A stretch of 64,000 bases of DNA from an uncultured Saprospiraceae bacterium (GTDB lineage Bacteria; Bacteroidota; Bacteroidia; Chitinophagales; Saprospiraceae), in contig CALIAU010000002.1 of assembly GCA_938045585.1 (NCBI GenBank), positions 124,001 through 188,000 of the forward strand, in the 5' to 3' direction. A program made the translations under genes and the position numbers. Below the pieces are notes generated by a model. It was not told the origin of the DNA. It saw nothing but the letters and a program-made list of their open reading frames with translations, and did not search any database. Below are positions 26,923 through 36,929 of the stretch, piece by piece. Every line of letters starts with the position of its first letter. Position 1 is the stretch's first letter.

Positions 26923-29832
26923 CTAAAGACTTATTTCTTCAATTTTCTGCCAAAGATTTGCCTGATTAAAGTTTATCATAAAACTAATTCTTGGAAATAA
27001 GCTTCGACCTATATAAGTATTAGATAAATCGGTGGATTGAACTAAAGGCAGATAAATTCCCATCATTTCATTAGGCATTTCAAATGCAATACCGCCACTA
27101 TAAAATGGTTTTGCACTCAGATCTTCTGAAGCAGAGGCCTTTGTACTCACAGCACCCAAGTCAAAATACAACTTCAAAGGTATTTTTATAGGAAACGGAA
27201 AATCAGTTTTCACATTAAGCGCCATTATAAAATCATTACTTAAGCCTATACGAAAGGCACTACCTGGTGTATCCTTAAATCCTCCATCATTTAAACTGAT
27301 TTGCCTCGCACTAGATCCTTCTTGAGCGCTTCGTCCAAAATATACCTCATCATATTTATAATCTGTGAAGCCTTGTGACATCAGAGCAAAACTTCCTTTG
27401 ACAAATCGACTTGCAAAACTGCTGGACTCACGTTGCGAATTCATTAAAAAGTATCCTCCAAATAATCTAAATTTGAAAAACTTTGATCTTGCAAATTGAT
27501 AGGCATAATCATATTCACCACTCACTTTTAGATATTGCTCTCTCCTACCAGCAAATCCATCATAATTTCCATATTCCATACTTATGGAAAATGTAGTAGG
27601 AGCTAAGACATCCTGGCCTAGTGCTGTATATTTTAATTCAGAAATAAATGAATACGTTTCATCAAAGCGTACATTTTCCTCTTCAAAGATTGGATATTCT
27701 TCGATCAAATTTATTAGCCTCAAAGTCAAGTCCTTACTTGTTTCTTCTAAGGGATCTGTTTTAAAGTAAATCTTAAAAGCTGGGGTAAATTTTGTGTAAT
27801 GTAAATGATATTGATTATCAAAGTAATTATACCTTTTAAAAGCAAGCGAAGCAATTCCTTTTCTAATACTAGTTTGATCTAAGGATATATCTTTTTCTAT
27901 TCGACCAAAACCAACTAATTCATTTGCATTCACACTGTAGGCAGGTGCTAAGGCATATCTGAAGCTTTTGGGAGGATACGAGGAATTGTATAATCCCATA
28001 CCCAGCATAAGTTTATCATAATCGTTAAATGCAAAATACGGTAAATAAAAAAGATCACGCTTAGAATTACTTTCAATACCACCCAAAAATTTTACATTCA
28101 AAGGCTTTGCACGTTTAAAAATTCCGCCCCTTTTTAGAACATCATTATGCGCATTAATATCTGGCGACTTTATCTGATGGTACAATTCAATTTTATCAAA
28201 ATTACAATGAGGCAGCTCAAAACGTTTCTTTCCTTCAAAGCCATCAACCCAAAAACTATAGTTTGGTTTATCATCTTCCATTAATGATATATGTACAGGC
28301 GCCTGAATAGTTGACTCATTTTCTATCAGAACTGAACAATCATCTCCAGTCATTTCTATGGACTGGACAGCATAGTCAATATGTTGTTCTGTTCCTATAA
28401 AATCATCAAAAAACCAGTCAAGATTTTTATCAGATTCATTTTCAAAAGTTAATCTAAGTTGTTCTGGTTGGACATTTGAATTTTTATATTTTGAAAAATA
28501 TGTCTGTACCATTTGTTTAAACCGGAGCTCGCCTAAATATGATTCAAGAAAAGAATAACCAATTGCTGGCTTCTGATACGCTGCTATTCCATAATTAATG
28601 GCACTGAAAGACTCTGAAGTCAAACTAGACGCTTGATGTTTACCCATTCTTTCCTGCGCCCTAAAACCTGCTTCCAAGACACCTACCGCATCTGTGTTCT
28701 GGAATAACTTAGGGACTAAATTATTATAAGGAGCATCTGAATAGTAGTGCAAATGGTATTTATGATCATAGAAGGTATTCAATCCTTCGTCCATCCAAGC
28801 ATGATTCCTTTCATCAGAAGCTAAAGAAGCATAAAACCAATTATGTCCCACTTCATGTGCGATTAGATGATCAAGTACCTCTTCTTGCTGAGCACCTATT
28901 ACCGTAATATTGGGATATTCCATACCCCCTTTTGCATATTCTGATAAAACTAAGGTCATTTTCTCATACGGATAAGGACCTACTTCATCCGAATAAAACT
29001 GCAAGGACCGTTCTAAATAAGACATGGCATTTTTATATGCATCGCCTTTCTTATAACTATAGACCTCGAGATCTATAGGTTTATCGTTGATGGAAACCGA
29101 TTTTGTTTCTTTATGAAATTGAGGGGAACAAAACCAAGCAAAATCAATAACATTTTTTGCAGTAAATACATTACCTGGTTGTTCTTTACCAGTTGCTGCA
29201 ATAAGGTAATTCTCTGGCGTCTTAATTTTTACAGTGTAATCCGCAAAATCTGAATAGAATTCACCAATATCTAAGTAGGGCATGGTATGCCATTTCTCAT
29301 TTTCTAATTTTGCTAATTTGGGATACCACTGTGTTATTTGATAATAATCCCATCGTCTTCCAAAGCGAGAGTACAAACGTGGAATTTTTACTTCGTATTC
29401 AATAAGAATTTCCATTTCTTCTTGAGGACGCAGGCTTTTGCTTAAATGTATTTCAGCAATTTCGTTTACATCATCCAAATATCGGATGTTCAGTTCTTGT
29501 CCTGTTCTATTATCTGTGAATCGTATACGCTTATATCCGCCTTTATTTAATGGATGTGCAAAGTGCAATGCGGTATTGTTCATTCGTAATTGCTGTTGCA
29601 CTAAGGGACTATAGCTTGTTTTATAGGCATTTGCCCAAAGATGAAATTTCACCACTGTTAAATTCTTAGCTAAAGCGTTTGAAAATTTAACAAGCTGACT
29701 AGCCTTAAGACTATGGTCAGATGTGTCTAAAGCAACATCAATAGTATAACTTAAATTGGAAATCCCATTTTGGCCAATGGAAGGTAAAGTCATTGCTAGG
29801 AAAAGTAAAATAAAACCCGTAAGTCTTCGCAT
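26923..29832 (-). CDS. M1 family metallopeptidase with a probable C-terminal beta-barrel
   Basis: 969 residues from the ATG at 29832, which gives a clean signal peptide (MRRLTGFILLFLAMTLPSIG); a 30-residue upstream extension is unlikely. The N-terminal half is an M1 (aminopeptidase N-like) domain: GGMEYPNITV near 308-317 stands for the GxMEN substrate loop, HEVGHNW near 325 gives two zinc His and the catalytic Glu, and WMDEGLN about 22 residues later supplies the third ligand. From about residue 590 onward, alternating polar and aromatic strands (GMGLYNSSYPP, SGEYDYAYQFARSKFFKF, GGIAFEMPNEMMGIYLP) to the very end suggest an outer membrane barrel. The protein may thus be a surface or periplasm-facing membrane peptidase. 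Confidence 0.87.
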   Translation of the reverse strand: MRRLTGFILLFLAMTLPSIGQNGISNLSYTIDVALDTSDHSLKASQLVKFSNALAKNLTVVKFHLWANAYKTSYSPLVQQQLRMNNTALHFAHPLNKGGYKRIRFTDNRTGQELNIRYLDDVNEIAEIHLSKSLRPQEEMEILIEYEVKIPRLYSRFGRRWDYYQITQWYPKLAKLENEKWHTMPYLDIGEFYSDFADYTVKIKTPENYLIAATGKEQPGNVFTAKNVIDFAWFCSPQFHKETKSVSINDKPIDLEVYSYKKGDAYKNAMSYLERSLQFYSDEVGPYPYEKMTLVLSEYAKGGMEYPNITVIGAQQEEVLDHLIAHEVGHNWFYASLASDERNHAWMDEGLNTFYDHKYHLHYYSDAPYNNLVPKLFQNTDAVGVLEAGFRAQERMGKHQASSLTSESFSAINYGIAAYQKPAIGYSFLESYLGELRFKQMVQTYFSKYKNSNVQPEQLRLTFENESDKNLDWFFDDFIGTEQHIDYAVQSIEMTGDDCSVLIENESTIQAPVHISLMEDDKPNYSFWVDGFEGKKRFELPHCNFDKIELYHQIKSPDINAHNDVLKRGGIFKRAKPLNVKFLGGIESNSKRDLFYLPYFAFNDYDKLMLGMGLYNSSYPPKSFRYALAPAYSVNANELVGFGRIEKDISLDQTSIRKGIASLAFKRYNYFDNQYHLHYTKFTPAFKIYFKTDPLEETSKDLTLRLINLIEEYPIFEEENVRFDETYSFISELKYTALGQDVLAPTTFSISMEYGNYDGFAGRREQYLKVSGEYDYAYQFARSKFFKFRLFGGYFLMNSQRESSSFASRFVKGSFALMSQGFTDYKYDEVYFGRSAQEGSSARQISLNDGGFKDTPGSAFRIGLSNDFIMALNVKTDFPFPIKIPLKLYFDLGAVSTKASASEDLSAKPFYSGGIAFEMPNEMMGIYLPLVQSTDLSNTYIGRSLFPRISFMINFNQANLWQKIEEISL

Positions 29833-30121
29833 GGAGGAAATTAGCACTTTGACTTGGTAAAAACAACATTCGCAAAAAAACCTTGCCGAAATAAATCGAC
29901 AAGGCAACGAAATTACAGACACCCTATGACTGATTAAAGAACAAATTTAATATTATTCGATAACAATTGTGGTTAAAATTCTCATAATTAGTTGATTATA
30001 AGACAAAAAATTGTCAAATGTCTTGAAATATTCTTATTGAATATCAATAAAGAAATTTCAAAATTTTGAGCTCTTGCCCCTGTATTTAATAGCTTTGTGT
30101 ATTAAAATATAGAATATTACG
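29833..30121. other. Divergent intergenic region between the M1 peptidase and cysQ
   Basis: AT-rich. It holds two short inverted repeats: GACAA/TTGTC at 30002-30015, and ATATTC/GAATAT at 30028-30044. A promoter for cysQ is found near its end. No ORF is supported. Confidence 0.4.
30065..30097 (+). promoter_or_regulatory. Promoter for cysQ
   Basis: TTTG at 30065-30068 and TAGCTTTG at 30090-30097 are separated by 21 bases, a good fit to the Bacteroidota TTTG-N19-21-TAnnTTTG pattern. The ATG is 25 bases downstream. Confidence 0.55.
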
Positions 30122-30904
30122 ATGGATTCTAATAAAATGACCAAATTGAAGTCAATTGCCGCATTGGCTGGAAAAAAAATCTTAGAAATCTACGGAGAAA
30201 AGGATTTTCAAGTAGATCACAAAGATGATAGCTCTCCCCTTACGAAGGCAGATACACTAGCAAATAAGGTGATATGCGAGGGATTAGAGGAATTAGACCC
30301 AAGTATCCCTATTATTTCGGAAGAAAATAAACTTGTTGATTACGACATCAGAAAAAATTATACACGATTCTGGCTGGTAGATCCTTTGGATGGTACAAAA
30401 GAATTCGTAAATAGAAATGGTGAATTTACTGTAAACATTGCCTTAATAGAAAACCAACGGGTTATTAGCTCCGTTGTTTATGTACCGGTACTTGACGAAA
30501 TGTATTCCGCTATTAAAGATAAGGGAGCATATTTGGAAAAAGATGGGATAATGCAAAAGCTCAGTTGTTGTCCTTATCATCCTGACGAAAATTACCTACA
30601 AATAATCTGCTCGAGATCACACTTAAATGAAGAGACATCTCGTTTTGTATCTGCATATCCCAATCATCAGAAAATTGCAAAAGGGAGTTCTTTAAAATTT
30701 TTAATCCTAGCAGCTGGTAATGCACATATTTATCCGAGATTGGCTCCAACTATGGAGTGGGACACTGCTGCTGCACAAATTATCTTGGAAGAAGCAGGTG
30801 GTTCGGTAATTGATTGGGAAACAAAAAAAGCACTTATTTACAACAAAAAGTCACTTCGCAACCCTTACTTTGTTGCCTATGCAAATCAAATTAATACACA
30901 ATAA
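30122..30904 (+). CDS. cysQ: 3'(2'),5'-bisphosphate nucleotidase CysQ
   Basis: 260 residues, a member of the inositol monophosphatase-like family. Metal-binding motifs are ISEEN near 65-69, WLVDPLDGTKEF at 84-95 with Asp87 and Asp90, and EWDTAAAQIILEEAGG near 217-232. GEFTVNIALIE directly after the second motif is typical of CysQ. The enzyme removes the 3'-phosphate of PAP, recycling the by-product of sulfate assimilation; inositol phosphate activity is possible. No other cys genes are adjacent. Confidence 0.93.
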   Translation: MDSNKMTKLKSIAALAGKKILEIYGEKDFQVDHKDDSSPLTKADTLANKVICEGLEELDPSIPIISEENKLVDYDIRKNYTRFWLVDPLDGTKEFVNRNGEFTVNIALIENQRVISSVVYVPVLDEMYSAIKDKGAYLEKDGIMQKLSCCPYHPDENYLQIICSRSHLNEETSRFVSAYPNHQKIAKGSSLKFLILAAGNAHIYPRLAPTMEWDTAAAQIILEEAGGSVIDWETKKALIYNKKSLRNPYFVAYANQINTQ

Positions 30905-30943
30905 TCTTGCATATTAATTAGAATTACAAGAATTTACATATAT

Positions 30944-30951
30944 TATATTTG
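30944..30951 (+). promoter_or_regulatory. Candidate -7 box for the second thioredoxin-like lipoprotein
   Basis: TATATTTG matches TAnnTTTG and ends six bases before the ATG at 30958. No -33 match was found. Confidence 0.4.
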
Positions 30952-30957
30952 TTTAAT

Positions 30958-31392
30958 ATGAAATACCTCATTACTATATGCATGGTAAGCTTTTTGGCTT
31001 GTAAATCAAAACAGCATGTACCGGAGTTGATACCTGAAGAGAAGAAGGAAAGTTTTATTCAACTTCTTGATCGTTCAGCAATAGAGGATAAAATTGTCTT
31101 TGTTGATCTGTATACAGATTGGTGCCTTCCTTGTCAACTCATGGATGAAATAGTATACACGGATCCTATTATGCTTGAGTACTTGAGTGCACATTTTATT
31201 ACGCTCAAACAAAATGCAGAAAAAGGTGAAGGCCCAGATTTAACTGTGATTTATGATGTCAAAGAATACCCAACTCTTCTTTTTCTAGATTCCAAAGGAA
31301 AAGTACTTGAAAGAAAAAACGGCGCAGCATTCCAGGCTGAACTAATTGAACTAGGTACATCCGCTTTAGCCAAGCAATCAAGCAAGCTTTGA
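30958..31392 (+). CDS. Short thioredoxin-fold lipoprotein
   Basis: 144 residues from the ATG at 30958, chosen over an in-frame TTG nine bases upstream because it gives a compact lipoprotein signal (MKYLITICMVSFLAC, Cys15). The active site is WCLPC in VDLYTDWCLPCQLMDEIVY, and EYPTLLFLDSKG contains the cis-proline. It resembles the lipoprotein at 26424 without the central insertion. Probably a periplasmic disulfide reductase. The last 15 bases overlap the 3' end of the convergent Crp/Fnr gene. Confidence 0.88.
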   Translation: MKYLITICMVSFLACKSKQHVPELIPEEKKESFIQLLDRSAIEDKIVFVDLYTDWCLPCQLMDEIVYTDPIMLEYLSAHFITLKQNAEKGEGPDLTVIYDVKEYPTLLFLDSKGKVLERKNGAAFQAELIELGTSALAKQSSKL

Positions 31393-32067
31393 CAAATCCC
31401 TAATGAGAATTTTATTGGGCTTCCTTTCACTAAAGTGAATAATATTCTCTCTCTTTAAATCTCCCAATACACGGGCAACTGTCTGCCTCGAAGTATCTGT
31501 CACAAATGCAATCTCTTTATGAGACATACCATGATTTATTAGAATCTCCTCCATTCCTATCTGAATACCTTGTTTTTCAGCAGTTTTATGAATAAATCCA
31601 GAAATACGTTGCTTCGCTTTCATAAATACAAAGTTCTTAATACGCACTTCCAAATTGTCTAAACGCTCTACTATAATTTTTGTAATCTCTATAGCAAAAT
31701 CATGATGGGTAGTAAACATGCGTTGAAAGAGTGCAATAGGTACCATTAAAACTTTACTTTCTGTCATTGTATGAGCAAACTCAGAACGCGTATTTGCTTT
31801 GGTGAATACATTTTCGCCAAACATCTTATGAGAATACACCAAATCTTTGATAATAATCTTCTCTTCAGATGTTTTCTTACCTAACATAATTTTACCCTTC
31901 AATACAAAATATACATATTGAATAGTATCTCCGGTCTTATAAATGGAAGTATCCTTCTTGTAGGTGCTGATTTGACCAAATTTGCATATTTGCTCTAAAG
32001 CTAATGGTGGTAGGGCTTTAAAGATGTCCAAAGTGGCCAAGGTTTCCGTATGCAGTAAGGTTTTCAT
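31378..32067 (-). CDS. Crp/Fnr family transcriptional regulator
   Basis: 229 residues from the ATG at 32067; an in-frame TTG at 32073 is a weaker alternative. An N-terminal cyclic-nucleotide-binding-like barrel spans about 15-130 (SIYKTGDTIQYVYFVLKGKI, KMFGENVF). A dimerisation helix follows, then a winged helix with the recognition segment EIAFVTDTSRQTVARVLGDL near 182-201. No Cys cluster for an FNR iron-sulfur centre is visible. The effector cannot be predicted. It diverges from the PAS kinase gene. Confidence 0.9.
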   Translation of the reverse strand: MKTLLHTETLATLDIFKALPPLALEQICKFGQISTYKKDTSIYKTGDTIQYVYFVLKGKIMLGKKTSEEKIIIKDLVYSHKMFGENVFTKANTRSEFAHTMTESKVLMVPIALFQRMFTTHHDFAIEITKIIVERLDNLEVRIKNFVFMKAKQRISGFIHKTAEKQGIQIGMEEILINHGMSHKEIAFVTDTSRQTVARVLGDLKRENIIHFSERKPNKILIRDLSKLA

Positions 32068-32525
32068 AAGCAAGTTTTATTTTAAGATGCTTGCCAAAAG
32101 CAATACCCCTACAAACCAAAAAAAATAATTGTAGTTTATTTGTAGTATCTGTAAGGGTATTTGTAGGCACTCATAATTCCGAACCAGAGTATTCAGGGCT
32201 ATCTTTGTCTAATAAGATGAGAGCTAACGTTTTGGTCTTAAAAAATTAAATTGTTCTAAAGGTGTTAAGGCCATTCCGTTTATTCGGTGTGGTCTTATTT
32301 TTTCTTCTTTCCTTCTACAATTAAAAGCAAACGGAAAGTAAATCAACTAAATACTTAATTTTATCTATGAAAAGATAAATTTAGGTCGAGAAAGAACTAG
32401 TTGACACAAATAATATTACTTTTTGCACTTTTTATAAGTATATGGATTCTAAAGCTTTAGGTTAAAAATTCGTATAATTATTACTTCTCAAATCTTTAGA
32501 TGAAGTAAAAATCAAAGTCAAACTT
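32068..32525. other. Divergent intergenic region with repeated TTTGTAG
   Basis: About 450 AT-rich bases between the Crp/Fnr regulator and the PAS kinase. TATTTGTAG occurs at 32137-32145 and again at 32158-32166, exactly 21 bases apart (two helical turns). TTGTAG occurs at 32129-32134, and the inverted form CTACAAA at 32109-32115. All lie just upstream of the regulator gene. The remaining ~350 bases before the kinase show no convincing ORF or promoter. Confidence 0.45.
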
Positions 32526-35500
32526 GTGAATTCTAATAGTAAACATTCTGCTTTAAACACAGATTTCCTTTTGGATTTATCAATGCGTAGTTCTCGAGTA
32601 TTCGCAAATTATAATTCAAAATTTAATTATTTCTACAAGCAACTTTCTAAACTTGACGGCGTATTTGCACTTATAGAGGGACCCCATGAAAATACGTTCT
32701 ACTCTAATATCGATTTAAATGCAAAGCTGCAAAAAACCATATTTGATTTTATTGCACAAAAAAATAAACATAATTCAAAAGCAATATCAAAACGGACTAA
32801 GTTATATCAAGGAATTTCAAAAAAAATTAAATCGAAAAACTTTGAGCTCCACCTAATCGAAAATCCAAAAGGAATCAAAGCTTTATTAGCTTGTGATGTC
32901 AATCTATCCAAAGACAAAAACTTTAATACGCTTCTTAAGATTATCAAGTCTTCGATTAAACAAATAGATTTAATTATTTCTAATAATGATATCACTAGCT
33001 CTAATACATTATTAAAAAAAGAGAATGCAGAGTTAAAACAAAGTATCTTAAAACAGAATAAAGAGATAAATGAAAATATAGAAGTTCCAAAGAGAATTGT
33101 AGACTTGAACTCCTTCCCTATTGTTAATGTACGAAGAGGAAAAATTCTTTCTTACAATCCTGCTCTTAAGACACTACTAGAATGCAGCGATAACTACCTG
33201 AAAACTTGCAATTATATAGATATAATTCATCCAGATTTCCGAGAGAGAATTATGCAAATGGCAATGCAATTTATACTCGGAAAAGCTACTGCAGAAACAG
33301 TACAAGTGAAGGTCATAACTGCAAAGAAAAAAGTTAAGGACATTATAATGTCTATGCATTCTATCCCAGATGATGATGGGATACACCAATATACAAATTG
33401 TACTATCTATGATATTACACAAAAGAAAAAACTAGAAGATCAACTTATTTCCTCTCAAAGCCAATATGAACTGCTCGTAGAAGCCTCGCCAGCTGGCATT
33501 ATACATACAGATGAAAATGGCATCATTCAATTTATATCTGCAAAAGGAACTGAGATATTTGCGTGCGATAAAAAAAGACTTGTCGGCAAAAAGCTGCACA
33601 CACTTATTAGTAAATCCAATCAAGCTGATTTCTTAAAAGCTGTGCATACACTCAATGCAGAAAACAAAACCTTTGTTGGCGAATTTGCATGTAACACAAA
33701 AGATGGTAAAAAAATATACATACAATGCTCTCTTGGAGTTCTTCTAAACGAAAATAATGAAACCAGAGGATTCCTCTTTGCTTTCAATGATGCAACAAAA
33801 GAAATTGAGGCAAGCAGGAAAATAATCGAAAACCAGGCAACATTAAATTCTATTTTAAATAGTACTAACGAAGCACTCCTTGCCTATGACAAGAACTACG
33901 TAGTACTAATGGTGAATGATAATGCGAAAGACGACATTAAGACACTATTAAATTATGACATAACTATTGGTGTCCAAATTCCTAAAAACTTAAGAAAACA
34001 CTTTCTAAAGAAAAACATTTTTACTTCAGAACTTCTTGCCCTTGAAGAAAAAATCCGTACTGTGAACTCTCCAGAAGGCAACAAAGTCATTGAAATTTCA
34101 TATGCAATGATTAAGGATAGCAACAATACGATTTTGGGCGTTTTAGAGACTGGCAAAGACATAACCGAGCTAAGGAAAAAAGAAGAATTATTAATAAAAA
34201 GTGAGAGTCAGTACAGATTTCTTGTAGATAATATGAATGCTGGAGTTTCTCTAATAAGGCCTGACGGAACCCATGATTTTATAAACTCAAAAGGACTTGA
34301 AATTTTTGGGATCAATCAAAATTCTAAAAAACTGAGAAAACATTTTTCAAATCTTTTCCATGACGATGAATACAAGCGATTTGTATCTGTCAGAAACAAA
34401 TTAACACCAAACTCACGTGTTAAGAATGAACTGTATAAAGCTATCAATAATCAAGGAGATACAGTATACCTAGAATTGGCAATCTCTCTTGTAGGAGAAC
34501 CGGAAAACGAAGATGCTCCTTATTTGTTTTCTTACACGGATGTCACAAAAGCAATAGAGGCAAAAAAAGAACTTACGAATAGAGAAGCTACACTTAATGC
34601 TGTCCTAAATAGTACGCCAAATGGGATTTATGCAATTGATAAAAATTTAAATGTCATAGCAGCAAATAGACAGGCAATTTCAGATTTCAAAAAGCAAATC
34701 AATTGCAAAATTTCTATTGGCAAAAACTTGAAAGAAATAATAGATCCTAATCTATTATCTAAATGGAAAAGTACCTATTTCGATAAAGTCTTTAAAGGTA
34801 AAACATTTAAATATGTAGGACCATCTGATGGTGATGCTCATTTTATTGAAAACACCTATGCACCTGTAGTAACAGAAAAAGGTGAAATAATAGGTTGTCT
34901 AGAAGTTTCAAAAGACATCTCCGAACTTAAAATAAAAGAGGTAGAACTCAAGGAAAGTGAAAAAAAATATAGACTTCTTATTGAAACCTCCCCAACTGGT
35001 ATTCTACAAATCAATTTATCAGGTGAGTTAGTTTTTATGTCTAATAGAGCTGCAGAAATCTTAGAATATAAAAGCAGTCAATGCATAGGAATGGACGCCT
35101 TTAGGTTTGTTCATCCAGACTACCACCAACATTTACTTGACATATTAGGGCTATTATTTAAAGATAAAAAAGAAGTAGTTGAAACCGCTTTAACCGCTTT
35201 AACAAAAAAAGGAAAAAATATAAAAGTGGAAGGCTCTTCTAAACTTATAAAAAATAAGGAAGGAGAAACAGAGGGAATATTAGTAGTGTTTAGTGATATT
35301 TCCGAGAAAGAAAAAACCAGAAAAGCACTTGAATCTTCCCAGGCATACTTTTCAAAAATGTACGAAAATAGTTTTGACCCCATACTTATCTATAACTACG
35401 AAAAAGAAGAAATAATTGAATGTAATAATGCAACGTTGAAATTGCTTGGTTATACATCCAAAAAAGAACTAAAAAAACTAAGCCGTTATGATATTATTCC

Positions 35501-36929
35501 AAAAAAGACGAAATCTTTTCCTCTGGTAGATCAACACAAAGCTCTCGATTTGCACTTGAACAAAGTACGTAAGAATAACTCTATTAATTCAAGCGCAGTA
35601 ATTCTAACTAAGAGTGGGGAAGAACTTATTACTTCTATAAATATTATTCCAACTGAACAAAATACAACGGAGGCTTTCGTTCTAGTACATGATATTACGG
35701 AGCGTTTTAAAAGTATACAAGCACTAGAACAATCTAAGAAAAAAATAGAGTATGAAAGAGCTCTGTATGAAGCTATCATTAAGAATTCATTTGATGGAGT
35801 GGATATTACGGAATTTACAAGAGAAAAGAATAAGTATATCAAGCCAAGAATTGTTCTACGAAATGATATTATGAAAAGTTTTCTTCCAAATGACAATATA
35901 ACTTATACAAATCTGGATGAGATTAGAGCATTAAAACCAAGGCGATTACGGTCATTAAATCTAGACTTGCCTGTTTCACAAAAAGACATTGAAGAAAGTT
36001 ATAATTCCATTATAAAAGAGATATTTTCTGAAAGTCCAAAAAAACTAGAGCTAGTTCTTACTACAAAAAATAATACACATTATGCAGTTGAGTCATCACA
36101 TAAGATCATAGACTTTTATGACAATGCGTATATGATTAGAAACTTCAACGATATTACTGATCGTATTAGTCAAGAAGAAATAATTAATAAACAGATTGTT
36201 AATCTAAATGAAAAAAACAAAGAGCTACAGCGTTATATTGAGTCAAATATGCAATTAGAAAACTTTGCCTATATAGCCTCACATGATTTGAAGGCACCCC
36301 TACGATCCGTATCTAGTTTTGCACATCTTCTCAAATTAAATTGCTATAAAGACTTAGATGAGAAAGGTAAAAAATTCCTCGACATCATTGAAGAAAGCTC
36401 TAAGAACATGCAGTGGCTTATTGACGATCTTCTGGATTATTCAAGACTTAACACGGAAAATATTCGATTAGTAAAATTAAACATCAAACGTTTATTAAGC
36501 AGGATTCTAACTGGACTCGAAAAAGAAATAAAAGAGAAAAATGCAAAAATTGTATTGGAAGACATTCCCGAATTCATCTTTGCTGATGAATCAATGATGA
36601 TACAACTATTTCAGAATTTAATTCATAACGCAATCAAATTTGTAAAGGAAGGTGAAAATCCAGATATTACGATAACCGCAATATTAGAGAAAGAGTATTA
36701 TCATTTTATTGTAAAAGATAAAGGTATAGGCATCTCAAAAGAAAATACAAGTAAAATTTTTGGTATTTTTACAAAGCTTCATAGCAATGATGTTTACAAG
36801 GGTACAGGTTTAGGTCTTACAATTTGTAAAACAATTGTTGAGCGGCATAAAGGAACAATATGGGTTGAATCTAAACTAGGTTATGGAACAGAATTTCATT
36901 TCACAATTCAATTCGCCAAACTTAAGTAA
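32526..36929 (+). CDS. Multi-PAS sensor histidine kinase
   Basis: 1467 residues from a GTG start; no membrane segment or signal peptide is visible, so it should be a soluble sensor. Eight PAS-like units can be followed from about 198 to 1215, each closing with an xxDITE/DVT-type strand (YDITQKKKLE, FNDATKEIEA, GKDITELRKK, YTDVTKAIEA, SKDISELKIK, FSDISEKEKT, HDITERFKSI, FNDITDRISQ). A HisKA domain follows with ASHDLKAPLRS (phospho-His near 1253). The ATPase domain has NLIHNAIKF, DKGIGIS and GTGLGLTICK. The first ~190 residues are of unknown fold. Units 2-3 and 4-5 look like a duplicated pair. The stop overlaps the start of the response regulator gene by one base. Confidence 0.93.
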   Translation: MNSNSKHSALNTDFLLDLSMRSSRVFANYNSKFNYFYKQLSKLDGVFALIEGPHENTFYSNIDLNAKLQKTIFDFIAQKNKHNSKAISKRTKLYQGISKKIKSKNFELHLIENPKGIKALLACDVNLSKDKNFNTLLKIIKSSIKQIDLIISNNDITSSNTLLKKENAELKQSILKQNKEINENIEVPKRIVDLNSFPIVNVRRGKILSYNPALKTLLECSDNYLKTCNYIDIIHPDFRERIMQMAMQFILGKATAETVQVKVITAKKKVKDIIMSMHSIPDDDGIHQYTNCTIYDITQKKKLEDQLISSQSQYELLVEASPAGIIHTDENGIIQFISAKGTEIFACDKKRLVGKKLHTLISKSNQADFLKAVHTLNAENKTFVGEFACNTKDGKKIYIQCSLGVLLNENNETRGFLFAFNDATKEIEASRKIIENQATLNSILNSTNEALLAYDKNYVVLMVNDNAKDDIKTLLNYDITIGVQIPKNLRKHFLKKNIFTSELLALEEKIRTVNSPEGNKVIEISYAMIKDSNNTILGVLETGKDITELRKKEELLIKSESQYRFLVDNMNAGVSLIRPDGTHDFINSKGLEIFGINQNSKKLRKHFSNLFHDDEYKRFVSVRNKLTPNSRVKNELYKAINNQGDTVYLELAISLVGEPENEDAPYLFSYTDVTKAIEAKKELTNREATLNAVLNSTPNGIYAIDKNLNVIAANRQAISDFKKQINCKISIGKNLKEIIDPNLLSKWKSTYFDKVFKGKTFKYVGPSDGDAHFIENTYAPVVTEKGEIIGCLEVSKDISELKIKEVELKESEKKYRLLIETSPTGILQINLSGELVFMSNRAAEILEYKSSQCIGMDAFRFVHPDYHQHLLDILGLLFKDKKEVVETALTALTKKGKNIKVEGSSKLIKNKEGETEGILVVFSDISEKEKTRKALESSQAYFSKMYENSFDPILIYNYEKEEIIECNNATLKLLGYTSKKELKKLSRYDIIPKKTKSFPLVDQHKALDLHLNKVRKNNSINSSAVILTKSGEELITSINIIPTEQNTTEAFVLVHDITERFKSIQALEQSKKKIEYERALYEAIIKNSFDGVDITEFTREKNKYIKPRIVLRNDIMKSFLPNDNITYTNLDEIRALKPRRLRSLNLDLPVSQKDIEESYNSIIKEIFSESPKKLELVLTTKNNTHYAVESSHKIIDFYDNAYMIRNFNDITDRISQEEIINKQIVNLNEKNKELQRYIESNMQLENFAYIASHDLKAPLRSVSSFAHLLKLNCYKDLDEKGKKFLDIIEESSKNMQWLIDDLLDYSRLNTENIRLVKLNIKRLLSRILTGLEKEIKEKNAKIVLEDIPEFIFADESMMIQLFQNLIHNAIKFVKEGENPDITITAILEKEYYHFIVKDKGIGISKENTSKIFGIFTKLHSNDVYKGTGLGLTICKTIVERHKGTIWVESKLGYGTEFHFTIQFAKLK

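Noticed and set aside
32068-32525. FNR-type TTGAT-N4-ATCAA box upstream of the Crp/Fnr gene
   Set aside because: No match was found; only the TTTGTAG repeats are present.
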